From Bacillota bacterium (GTDB lineage Bacteria; Bacillota; Clostridia; Christensenellales; SZUA-584), in contig JAEWWC010000076.1 in NCBI GenBank assembly GCA_023396555.1, forward strand, positions 1 to 8,257: DNA of 8,257 bases. Reading direction: 5' to 3'. A model generated the notes under the pieces. That model saw only the letters and a list, made by a program, of their open reading frames with translations, ran no database searches and was not told the origin of the DNA. A program made the translations under genes and the position numbers. Of this stretch, positions 1 through 6,659 are shown one piece after another; within the stretch, counting starts at the first letter, position 1; each line of letters starts with the position of its first letter.

Positions 1-1125
1 TTCTCCTTTATTGCGCCATGCGGGGTAGGAGCCCAGCCATGTCAGCTCGGCGGACTTTTCGCGCACGCTGTCCAGCACGGCGGCGACATGCGCGTCGCCC
101 ACGCTGCCCTCGAAGTCCAGATGGAAGAGGTACTCGAACGGCCTGTCCTTGAGCGGGCGGGATTCCAGCTTCATGATATTGACGCCGCCATCCGAGAACA
201 GCCTCAGCACATCGTGCAGCGAACCGGGGCGGTGCTCCACCATGAACACGACGCTGGTCTTGTCGCAGGAGGCGTTAACATGCGGCTGCGCGGCCACCAC
301 CGCGAAGCGCGTGCTGTTGCCGTCGCTGTTCTGTATGCCGGACGCCAACTCGACAAGGCCGTATATCGCCGCCGCTTCGGGCGACGCGATGCAGCCCACG
401 GTGACATCGTTCATCCGCGCCACGTCCTGCGCGGCCTGCGCGGTGCTGAGCGCAGGGAACGCTGCGATCTGCGGATGGTCCGAGAGGAATACGCTGCACT
501 GGGCGATGGGCTCCGGGTGCGAATACAACTTGGTGATGGTATCGAGCGTTGCGCCCACGGGAGCTAGCAGGCTCTGCGTTACCTTGAGCAGCCGTTCTGC
601 GACGATGAAGTAGCCGTAGCGCGCCAGCAGGTCGATCACCGCGGTGATGCTGCCCGTTTCGGTGTTTTCCACCGGTAGCATGGCGAGCGCGATGTCTCCG
701 CATTTGAGCGCCTCGAATATGGCATGAAACGACGGCAGGCTTTTGAGCTCCGCTTTCGGATAGGCTTTATGCGCCGCGATATACGAGAAGGAGCCGGGCA
801 AGCCGAGGTAGCCCACCGCACCGTCCACGCGGGGGGCGGAGGCGGGGAAGCTGAGCTGCGCGCGCTGGCGTTGCCGGCTGATGCCCATCAGAGACTGGTA
901 GAAGCGGCGCAGCGATTCGGCATAGGCGGCGTCGTTCAGACATCCAAGAGCCTTATCGATCACAGCCGCCTCGCGCGATGCGTCGTATACCGGCATGTTG
1001 TAGCGCTGCTTGACTTCGGCCACACCGTCCGCCGCCCGCATGCGCGCCTCGAACAACGGCACCAGCTGCGCGTCTATCTCGTTGATGCGGTCCCGAAGGA
1101 CGCTGATTTCCTCTTTGTACCCCAA
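1..1125 (-). CDS. pheA: Bifunctional chorismate mutase / prephenate dehydratase (P-protein), 3' end outside window
   Basis: This cytosolic enzyme converts chorismate to prephenate and then to phenylpyruvate, the precursor of phenylalanine. The frame stays open for 375 codons and runs off the window edge, so only a few C-terminal residues are probably missing. Residues 1-90 are an AroQ-type chorismate mutase: R11, R28, K39, D48, R51 and E52 fall on the same numbers as the E. coli P-protein active site. Residues about 103-280 are the prephenate dehydratase domain, with GLPGSFS near 108-114, PVENTETGSI at 151-160 and the catalytic TRF motif at 272-274. Residues about 290-370 are an ACT domain with RPGSL (299-303) and the Phe-binding ESRP motif (321-324), so feedback inhibition by Phe is expected. 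The chosen start is TTG at 1125: GGAAAGGGG lies 9 nt upstream, and the first in-frame ATG (Met29) would remove catalytic residues. A second TTG at 1134 sits too close to that site. It begins 2 nt after the aroC stop, so translation is probably coupled. Confidence 0.96.
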   Translation of the reverse strand, partial: MGYKEEISVLRDRINEIDAQLVPLFEARMRAADGVAEVKQRYNMPVYDASREAAVIDKALGCLNDAAYAESLRRFYQSLMGISRQRQRAQLSFPASAPRVDGAVGYLGLPGSFSYIAAHKAYPKAELKSLPSFHAIFEALKCGDIALAMLPVENTETGSITAVIDLLARYGYFIVAERLLKVTQSLLAPVGATLDTITKLYSHPEPIAQCSVFLSDHPQIAAFPALSTAQAAQDVARMNDVTVGCIASPEAAAIYGLVELASGIQNSDGNSTRFAVVAAQPHVNASCDKTSVVFMVEHRPGSLHDVLRLFSDGGVNIMKLESRPLKDRPFEYLFHLDFEGSVGDAHVAAVLDSVREKSAELTWLGSYPAWRNKGE

Positions 1126-1127
1126 TG

Positions 1128-2207
1128 CTACCAACCCCTTTCCATCATCAGGTCCAGCACGGCGACGTATGCCGCCGCCTCGATGGCCACCGCTGCGCGC
1201 GGAACAATACAAGCGTCGTGACGCCCCTTGAGCGACAGCGTTTCTTCCTCCATCGTCTGCAGGTTCACCGTCTGCTGCGGCTTGAATATGGATGCCGTGG
1301 GCTTAACGACAGCCTGTAATACGAGCGGGCTGCCGTTGGTGATGCCGCCCAATATGCCGCCGTTGTGGTTGGTAATTGAAGTGATTTGTCCATCCTTCAT
1401 CACATAGGGGTCGTTGGCTTCGCTGCCGCGCATCCCGGCGAAGCCGAAGCCCTCGCCGAACGAGATGCCCTTGACAGCGGGAACCGCCATCAGCAGCGAG
1501 GTGATCACGCTTTCTGCAGCTCCGAACATGGGGCTGCCGAGCCCCGCGGGCAGGCCGCACACCGCGCATTCCACGACGCCGCCCAGCGAGTCGCCCTCGG
1601 AAGAGGCGGCCTTGATGCGCTGCTCCATGTCCGCCGCTTTGGTTTCGTCCAGCAACGGCAGGCGCATGGCGGCAAGAGATTCCGCCAGCGCGCGCGGTAC
1701 GTTGGTCTTATCGAACGGCGCGTCCGTGACGTCCGCGATGCGGCGCACGTGGGTGGCGGCGTATATGCCCTTTTGCTCCAGCACCTGCGCCGCGATAGCG
1801 CCCGCGAACACCAGCGGCGCGGTGAGCCGGCCGGAGAAGTGGCCGCCGCCGCGTGGGTCGTTGAACCCGCTGTAACGTACATGGCCGGTATAGTCTGCGT
1901 GGCCGGGGCGGTTGGGCCGGTTGTCGTAATCACTGGAGTGCATGTTGGTGTTATGGAACAGCACGCACAGCGGCGTGCCCGTGGCGTGGCCGTAGTAGTA
2001 GCCGCTGACGATTTCGAAGTCGTCCGCCTCGTGGCGCTTGGTGGACCACGCCTCGCTGCCCGGTTTGCGGCGGTCCAGAAACGTGCGGAGCTTGGGAAAG
2101 TCGATTACGGTGCCGGACGGTACGCCGTGCAGCACCGCGCCGATCTTGGGCCCGTGCGATTCGCCGAATATGTCGATGATGAAGTGTCTGCCCCAGACGC
2201 TGCTCAT
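1128..2207 (-). CDS. aroC: Chorismate synthase
   Basis: Catalyses the last shikimate-pathway step, removal of phosphate from EPSP to give chorismate, using reduced FMN. The 359-residue length is normal for the family. The N-terminal FGESHG signature (14-19) supplies H18, and RPGHADYTG (100-108) supplies the second conserved histidine, H103. GGGHFSGR (120-127) matches the second family signature, NGGILGGI (282-289) forms part of the flavin site, and GRHDACIVPRA (328-338) carries the conserved D331 and R337. The ATG overlaps the aroA stop as ATGA, and GAGGAG lies about 8 nt upstream, so both coupling and independent initiation are possible. It ends in TAG immediately before pheA. No missing catalytic residue was seen. 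The assignment is very secure; activity depends on a reduced-flavin source not encoded here. Confidence 0.98.
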   Translation of the reverse strand: MSSVWGRHFIIDIFGESHGPKIGAVLHGVPSGTVIDFPKLRTFLDRRKPGSEAWSTKRHEADDFEIVSGYYYGHATGTPLCVLFHNTNMHSSDYDNRPNRPGHADYTGHVRYSGFNDPRGGGHFSGRLTAPLVFAGAIAAQVLEQKGIYAATHVRRIADVTDAPFDKTNVPRALAESLAAMRLPLLDETKAADMEQRIKAASSEGDSLGGVVECAVCGLPAGLGSPMFGAAESVITSLLMAVPAVKGISFGEGFGFAGMRGSEANDPYVMKDGQITSITNHNGGILGGITNGSPLVLQAVVKPTASIFKPQQTVNLQTMEEETLSLKGRHDACIVPRAAVAIEAAAYVAVLDLMMERGW

Positions 2208-3457
2208 TGTATATCTCCTCCCAGTGCTTTGTAGTCGTCGTAGAACTTCGGATACGATTTATCCACGCATTCCGCGCCGCGTATGGTGACGGGGCCGGAC
2301 GCGCCCGCCGCCGCTATCGAGAACGCCATCGCGATCCGGTGGTCGCCGAAGCTGTCGATCTCGCCGCCCGTGGGCTGCCCGCCAAGGATGATGAGCCCGT
2401 CCGGCAGCTCCTCCGTGCGGATGCCCAGAGCGGCAAGGTTATGCGCCAGAGCGTGCAAACGGTCGGACTCCTTAATGCGCAGCCGAGCCGCACCTGTGAT
2501 GTGCGTCACGCCTTTTGCGTATGCGGCGGCGATGGCCAGCGGCGGTACGAGGTCGGGACACTGCGATACGTCGATCGTTGTGCCGTGCAGCTTGGCTGGG
2601 GCGGAAACGAACTCATCACCTTCCCATGAGATATCTGCGCCCATGCGCATCAGTAGTTCTGCAATCACGCTGTCCGGCTGAAGCGAATTATCATCAAAGC
2701 CCGCAACGCGCACGCCGCCAGAGATCGCACCCGCTACGAGGAAAAACGCGGCCTGTGACCAGTCTCCCTCCACGTAGATATTCTGCGGCACGTATCGCTG
2801 ACCACCCCTGATGGTGAAATTATCGCCATCAACAGCCATGTCGATGCCAAAGCGGCGCAGCATATCCACCGTCAGGTCCACATAGCCGCGCGACTCGAAG
2901 CCGCCGATGACGGAAATGCTGGAATCGCCTTTGAGCAAGGGCAGTGCGAACAGCAAACCCGTGACGAACTGCGAGCTGACGCGCCCGTCCACGCGGAACT
3001 CGCCGGAGCGCAGCGTACCGGAAACGGTCAGCGGCAGGTTGGTTCCCGGTAGCCGGGTGTAACCGATGCCTTGCATATCGAATATGTGCAGGTATGAATC
3101 CAGGGGGCGAAGCGGCAGCCGCCCATGGCCGGTAAACGTCTTTTCACCGGGGAGCGTGCATACGACGGGGATGAAAAACCGCAGCGTGGAGCCGGACTCG
3201 GAACAGTCTATGGGGTCGCCCGTCAGCCGGAGCCGTCCGCCGTCCACGGTCAGCGTATCGTCGTTCGTGCACATATCCACGCCCAGCGCGCGGCACGCGC
3301 CGATGGTGGCGCGGATGTCGTTGGAGAGGTCCACATTTGTGATGGTGCTGCGTCCGTCCGCCAGCGCCGCCGATATGATGGCCCGGTGCGCCGCACTCTT
3401 GGAGGGCGGCACCGCGACGGAGCCGGATAATTCTTTTGGTCGTATTGTCAAATCCAT
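2204..3457 (-). CDS. aroA: 3-phosphoshikimate 1-carboxyvinyltransferase (EPSP synthase)
   Basis: Transfers the enolpyruvyl group of PEP to shikimate-3-phosphate, step six of the shikimate pathway. The 417 residues fit the usual two-domain inside-out barrel. Visible family motifs are PSKSAAHR (18-25, with K20 and R25), SESGSTLRF (86-94), the shikimate-3-phosphate-binding SSQ (161-163), GDWSQAAFFL (231-240), the catalytic-Asp region CPDLVPPLA (300-308), RIKESDRL (327-334) and GDHRIAMA (371-378). In the PEP-binding loop this protein has G89 at the E. coli Gly96 position and F94 at the Pro101 position, so it is not of the enterobacterial sequence type; no drug-response claim is made from that. 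The start at 3457 places SKS at the normal distance from the N terminus and has GGGGAAG upstream. A 48-nt gap separates it from aroB, the only real gap in the operon; that gap holds no convincing terminator or promoter. Its stop overlaps the aroC start. Confidence 0.98.
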   Translation of the reverse strand: MDLTIRPKELSGSVAVPPSKSAAHRAIISAALADGRSTITNVDLSNDIRATIGACRALGVDMCTNDDTLTVDGGRLRLTGDPIDCSESGSTLRFFIPVVCTLPGEKTFTGHGRLPLRPLDSYLHIFDMQGIGYTRLPGTNLPLTVSGTLRSGEFRVDGRVSSQFVTGLLFALPLLKGDSSISVIGGFESRGYVDLTVDMLRRFGIDMAVDGDNFTIRGGQRYVPQNIYVEGDWSQAAFFLVAGAISGGVRVAGFDDNSLQPDSVIAELLMRMGADISWEGDEFVSAPAKLHGTTIDVSQCPDLVPPLAIAAAYAKGVTHITGAARLRIKESDRLHALAHNLAALGIRTEELPDGLIILGGQPTGGEIDSFGDHRIAMAFSIAAAGASGPVTIRGAECVDKSYPKFYDDYKALGGDIQ

Positions 3458-3505
3458 AAATCTTCCCCAATACTATGAGATCCTCAAAAAATAAGCTTTT
3501 GGGTA

Positions 3506-4573
3506 CTACAGGCAGTCTGGCAGGGAGGCGCGGGGGGTGCGGTGCAGGAACGACTGCCCTGGTTCGCTGACCATAACGAGGTGCAGCATATCCGCCATGT
3601 TCTTCTTGTCGACGAGTATGGCATCCAGAATGTCATCCCGGTCGAAGCCCTCGGTGCTGTACGGCAGACCGCTCTTTTTCAGCACATCCTCAATGCGCGA
3701 AGCGGTGCCCGGTTGGGTGAGGCCCTTGCATTCGCCGGCGGCTGCAATGGCTACCATGCCCATCGCGACGGCTTTGCCATGTGTCATCGGGATACCTTTT
3801 CCGGAACAGATACGCTCAATGGCGTGCCCGATGGTGTGCCCGAAGTTTAAGAGCATGCGCTCGCCCGTATCCCTTTCGTCCGCCATCACCACATCGCGTT
3901 TGATGGCTACGCATCGAATGATCAGATCTTCGAGCAGAGACGACTGTGCCGAAACGACAGGGCCGTTTTCCAGCAGCGCAAACATGTTGGCGTCACGGAT
4001 CAGCGCGTATTTGATGAGCTCCGCCATGCCGTCCGCGAAGTCGGCATCGGGCAGCGTGGATAGGAGTGCGGGGTCGATGAACACCGCCGCGGGCTGATAG
4101 AACGCGCCTGCGAGGTTCTTACCCTCCGGCAGGTTCACACCCGTTTTGCCGCCCACCGAGCTGTCGATCTGCGCCAGCAGCGTGGTGGGTACCTGGACGT
4201 ATTTTACGCCGCGCAGATAACTGGCTGCGACGAAGCCGGCTAAGTCACCCACGACGCCGCCGCCCAGCGCGATGATGACGTCGGCGCGGTTGTATTTATG
4301 CTGCGCCAGCTGGCTTAACAGCTGGCCGAAGGTCGCGATGCTCTTGGACGCTTCGCTCGGAGATACGGCAAACACTCGGCAGTCCTTGCCTTCCTCCGTG
4401 AGCGCGGCTGCCAACGCCGCCCCGTATAGCCTGTTCACCGTCTCGTCGGTGATGATGGCGAAGCGGCTTTTGGTGAACGCCTTCGCCAGCCTGCGCGGCA
4501 CGCTTTGCAACAGCCCGGAAGCGATGTTGATGGCGTATTCGGACGAGGGTGTCTTGACGATGATCTCCTTCAT
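3506..4573 (-). CDS. aroB: 3-dehydroquinate synthase
   Basis: Converts DAHP to 3-dehydroquinate, the second shikimate-pathway step, using NAD+ and a divalent metal (usually zinc). The 355-residue length is typical. The N-terminal nucleotide-binding part has GGGVVGDLAGF (104-114) and the substrate/NAD segment PTTLLAQIDSSVGGKTGVN (129-147). Predicted metal ligands are E185 in GMAELIKY, H246 in NFGHTIGHAIE and H265 in HGKAVAMGM. DKKN (322-325) marks the C-terminal domain. The motif usually written HGEAV reads HGKAV here (K267), a small departure next to a metal ligand. The start codon overlaps the tyrA stop in an ATGA junction with GGGAGG just upstream inside tyrA. The call is secure. Confidence 0.97.
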   Translation of the reverse strand: MKEIIVKTPSSEYAINIASGLLQSVPRRLAKAFTKSRFAIITDETVNRLYGAALAAALTEEGKDCRVFAVSPSEASKSIATFGQLLSQLAQHKYNRADVIIALGGGVVGDLAGFVAASYLRGVKYVQVPTTLLAQIDSSVGGKTGVNLPEGKNLAGAFYQPAAVFIDPALLSTLPDADFADGMAELIKYALIRDANMFALLENGPVVSAQSSLLEDLIIRCVAIKRDVVMADERDTGERMLLNFGHTIGHAIERICSGKGIPMTHGKAVAMGMVAIAAAGECKGLTQPGTASRIEDVLKKSGLPYSTEGFDRDDILDAILVDKKNMADMLHLVMVSEPGQSFLHRTPRASLPDCL

Positions 4574-5415
4574 GAATCCTCCCTTGCGGAACTGTTACCG
4601 GATATTTCGCGCAGCAGCTGCTCCAGTGCTGCCGCGTCACGGGCTTGCACCGCGGCTTCCAGCGCGTCCAGGTGGGCGTGGAGCTTGCCGATGCTTTCCA
4701 GCAGATATTCTGCATTGTCCGTCAATAGTCCTGCCCAGAGCGGAGCATTGATGTCTGCGACGCGCGTCACCGAACGATAGCTTCCGCCAGCATAGGTTTC
4801 GTTGCTTTTACCTACAGCGCGCACCGAGAGCGCGGCGATGTGGGGGAGATGGCTCATGTCCGCGACGATGCGGTCGTGCGCATCCGCCGTGAGGGAGGGC
4901 ATGTCGCCGCAGCCCAGCGCGTCACGCAGTAAGTCCGCCCACGCAAGGGCGGCTTCACCGGTGCGTTCGGTGGGTGTCAGTATCAGTGTCGCGCCTTGAA
5001 ACAGCGCCGCGTCTGAGTGGGCGTAGCCGGATTTTTCGCTGCCCGCCATCGGGTGCAGGCACAGCAGCTCATGCCTGTCCGCCAGCGCCGGAATGAGCGT
5101 ACGCACGACGACGCTTTTCAGTCCAGATAGCTCCGCGAATACGCCGCCTGTCTTCAAACTGCCGCGAACCTGCTCATACAGCGTGGGGACCGTCTGCGGC
5201 GCGAGGCTGCATATCACGATATCGTAGATTGCGCCGTCCGCCTGAAAACCGCTGCCGATCACGTCCTCCGCTTCCGCGGCGGCGAGCGTGGCGGTGTCGG
5301 TGTCCAGCCCGTCGATATGCGTTAAGCCCGCCTGCCGGAGCGCTTTGGCGACGGAGCCGCCGATGAGCCCCAACCCCGCGATCAGCACGCGGGCGCTTCT
5401 AAAGTGAGCCTCCAT
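4570..5415 (-). CDS. tyrA: Prephenate dehydrogenase, short form without ACT domain
   Basis: Oxidatively decarboxylates prephenate to 4-hydroxyphenylpyruvate, the tyrosine precursor. The N-terminal Rossmann fold shows GLGLIGG at 14-20 and an acidic residue at the end of the second strand (D38 in GLD), which favours NAD+ over NADP+. The prephenate-site motif HPMAGSEKSG (121-130) carries the expected catalytic histidine H121; SHLPH (188-192) and YRSVTRVAD (213-221) belong to the C-terminal helical domain. At 281 residues the protein ends after that helical domain and has no ACT domain, unlike many Firmicutes TyrA proteins of about 360-370 residues, so direct Tyr inhibition through an ACT domain is not expected. 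Arogenate cannot be excluded as a substrate. It starts 2 nt after the aroF stop with only a weak ribosome binding site, which suggests translational coupling, and overlaps aroB by 4 nt. Confidence 0.95.
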   Translation of the reverse strand: MEAHFRSARVLIAGLGLIGGSVAKALRQAGLTHIDGLDTDTATLAAAEAEDVIGSGFQADGAIYDIVICSLAPQTVPTLYEQVRGSLKTGGVFAELSGLKSVVVRTLIPALADRHELLCLHPMAGSEKSGYAHSDAALFQGATLILTPTERTGEAALAWADLLRDALGCGDMPSLTADAHDRIVADMSHLPHIAALSVRAVGKSNETYAGGSYRSVTRVADINAPLWAGLLTDNAEYLLESIGKLHAHLDALEAAVQARDAAALEQLLREISGNSSAREDS

Positions 5416-5417
5416 CG

Positions 5418-6434
5418 TTACACCGTCCGGCCCATCAGCGCCGCAGCACCTTTGAGCTTCTGCACGACGGCGGAGAACGTCTCGGGCAACAGCGATTGCT
5501 TGCCGTCTGACAGCGCCGCGGCGGGGTTCTCATGCACCTCGATCATTACACCGTCTGCACCGGCGCATATCGCGGCTACAGACAGCGGCTCCACCGCCCA
5601 CCATAATCCGGTGGCGTGGCTCGGGTCCACGATCACCGGCAGATGGCTCTGCCGCTTGATCACCGGCACCGCGGAGATGTCCAGCGTGTTGCGCGTTTGC
5701 GTCTCGAACGTGCGGATGCCGCGCTCGCACAGTATCACGTTAGGGTTGCCGCCCGCGACGATGTACTCTGCGCTCATCAGCCACTCCTCAATGGTGGCGG
5801 ACAGACCTCGCTTGAGCAGCACCGGCTTTTGCGTCCTGCCCAGCTCCTTCAAGAGCACGAAGTTCTGCATGTTCCGCGCACCCACCTGTATCACGTCCAC
5901 CATATCCACGAACATGTCGATGTCCTGAGTGCTGATGATCTCGGAAACGATGGGCAGCCCCGTCTCCTTTTTCGCCGTCAGCAGATACTCCAAACCCTCC
6001 TTGCCGAGGCCCTGGAAGCGGTATGGGCTGGTGCGCGGTTTGAAAGCGCCGCCGCGCAGGAAATTCGCACCCGCGGCCTTCACCGCCTTCGCGACGGAGA
6101 CTATCTGCTCCTCGTCCTCCACCGAGCACGGACCCGCCATCACCGCCAGCTGCTCGCCGCCTATGGTGAAGCCGTCGCCCGTTATCACGGTAGCATCGGG
6201 GTGGAACGCGCGGTTGACCTTCTTGTAAGGCTCCTGCACGCGCATCACCTTTTTGACCGCCTCGTGCTCCTGTATCGGCTCCATGTCGAGCGCCGAAGTG
6301 TCGCCGATAAGGCCCAGTATCGAGTAATTCACGCCGTCCATGCGCTGCACCTCGAGACCGAAGTCCGTCTCCAGCGAATGGACCAGACTGTCAACCTTGC
6401 CGGCATCCGCTTGGGGCTTCAAGATAATAATCAT
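5418..6434 (-). CDS. aroF: 3-deoxy-7-phosphoheptulonate (DAHP) synthase, type I-beta with N-terminal regulatory domain
   Basis: Condenses PEP with erythrose-4-phosphate to DAHP, the committed step of aromatic biosynthesis. The 338-residue length and layout match the Thermotoga maritima type. Residues about 1-70 form a ferredoxin-like (ACT-like) domain (start MIIILKP, then ILGLIGD at 39-45), which in characterised relatives binds Tyr or Phe and inhibits the enzyme. The catalytic barrel follows, with MAGPCS (99-104), LRGGAFKPRTSPYRFQGLG (126-144), LLKRG (206-210), DPSHATG (270-276) and IEVHENP (298-304). C103, H273, E299 and D310 align with the metal ligands of the T. maritima enzyme with a one-residue offset. 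The start has a consensus AGGAGG (6443-6448) 8 nt upstream. It is the first structural gene of the aromatic operon and lies directly behind the leader ORF and terminator. Confidence 0.98.
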   Translation of the reverse strand: MIIILKPQADAGKVDSLVHSLETDFGLEVQRMDGVNYSILGLIGDTSALDMEPIQEHEAVKKVMRVQEPYKKVNRAFHPDATVITGDGFTIGGEQLAVMAGPCSVEDEEQIVSVAKAVKAAGANFLRGGAFKPRTSPYRFQGLGKEGLEYLLTAKKETGLPIVSEIISTQDIDMFVDMVDVIQVGARNMQNFVLLKELGRTQKPVLLKRGLSATIEEWLMSAEYIVAGGNPNVILCERGIRTFETQTRNTLDISAVPVIKRQSHLPVIVDPSHATGLWWAVEPLSVAAICAGADGVMIEVHENPAAALSDGKQSLLPETFSAVVQKLKGAAALMGRTV

Positions 6435-6459
6435 TGTTTCATCCTCCTGCCTGATAATA

Positions 6460-6493
6460 AATCAAAAAGGGAGCCCGGTGATGAGCTCCCTTT
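6460..6493 (-). terminator. Intrinsic terminator / attenuator hairpin before aroF
   Basis: On the minus strand the perfect 9-bp inverted repeat AAAGGGAGC / GCTCCCTTT (6485-6493 and 6466-6474) has a 10-nt loop and is followed by a T-rich tail (TTTTT, GATTTATT). The stem includes a GC-rich core. The + strand lacks a comparable T-run, so it works for minus-strand transcription only. It lies 33 nt after the leader ORF stop and its stem ends 31 nt before the aroF start, inside the transcript that must make aroF. It can therefore act as a conditional terminator, and it is also the only terminator seen for read-through from the kinase gene upstream. Confidence 0.85.
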
Positions 6494-6525
6494 ATCTGCA
6501 TATATCTATACGCCTTATGTAAGTG

Positions 6526-6645
6526 TCAAGCCGCCCATTCTGCCGTTGTCCGCTTATTCTGTTTTAACGTCAAATACCCGAAGCCATAATAATAGCCCGG
6601 GTTGCTAAACGAAAAATACAGATTTGCGGACAAACAGTTGTTCAT
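6526..6645 (-). CDS. Candidate aromatic leader peptide (39 aa) of the aro operon attenuator
   Basis: A short ORF starts with ATG at 6645, preceded by AGGAG (6653-6657) with a 7-nt spacing, and ends with TGA at 6526-6528. The 39-residue product has Tyr at 10, 18, 19, 20 and 24, Phe at 11, 13 and 22, and one Trp at 37. Eight of the 15 residues between positions 10 and 24 are Tyr or Phe, including YYYGFGY (18-24); all five Tyr codons are TAT. It has no membrane segment or recognised domain. It lies between a strong promoter and an intrinsic terminator in front of the gene for the committed aromatic enzyme. This is the layout of leader peptides such as PheL and TrpL, where ribosome stalling at codons for the scarce amino acid prevents termination. 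The ORF and its composition are seen directly; the regulatory role is inferred. It could instead be a small protein of unknown function. Confidence 0.8.
   Translation of the reverse strand: MNNCLSANLYFSFSNPGYYYGFGYLTLKQNKRTTAEWAA
6528..6633 (-). promoter_or_regulatory. Leader RNA pairing segments of the putative attenuator
   Basis: Three pairings can be drawn in the leader RNA. (a) TTGTCCGC (6626-6633, leader codons 4-7) with GCGGACAA (6546-6553, codons 31-33), 8 bp, enclosing the Tyr/Phe codons. (b) ACCCGGG (6596-6602) with TTCGGGT (6576-6582), 7 pairs including two G-U, with the TATTATTAT Tyr codons in its loop. (c) A weaker, gapped pairing of TGGGCGGCTT (6528-6537) with GAGCT and CCG of the terminator 5' side (6484-6488, 6476-6478), which would compete with the terminator. 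Pairing (c) is the best antiterminator found by eye and is not strong. No T-box consensus (AGGGTGGNACCGCG) was seen. Confidence 0.45.
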
Positions 6646-6659
6646 CGACGCGCTCCTAC

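Noticed and set aside
1386..2234. Long open frames on the + strand opposite the aro genes, for example 282 codons opposite aroC.
   Set aside because: They are low-complexity, Arg/Ala/His-rich translations lying antisense to well-conserved enzyme genes in GC-rich DNA and show no family resemblance.
3458..3505. Possible terminator or internal promoter in the aroB-aroA gap (CCCAAAAGCTTATTTTTTG on the minus strand).
   Set aside because: The only stems are about 5 bp and AT-rich, and no convincing -35/-10 pair was found; it looks like a simple spacer.
6432..6443. Minimal ORF ATG AAA CAA TGA overlapping the aroF start.
   Set aside because: It begins directly against the AGGAGG, too close for initiation, and is three codons long; most likely chance.
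6499..6529. A second promoter-like sequence, TTGACA with GATATA at 17 nt or TATATG at 19 nt, just after the leader ORF.
   Set aside because: The -10 matches are poor, and transcription would begin at the first arm of the terminator hairpin, which makes little sense; the upstream promoter with a perfect TATAAT is much better. It could still be a weak constitutive bypass start.
5616..6608. A 330-codon + strand open frame opposite aroF that crosses the leader region.
   Set aside because: It is antisense to aroF with Arg/His/Leu-rich composition and no recognisable domain; it is a shadow of the real gene.
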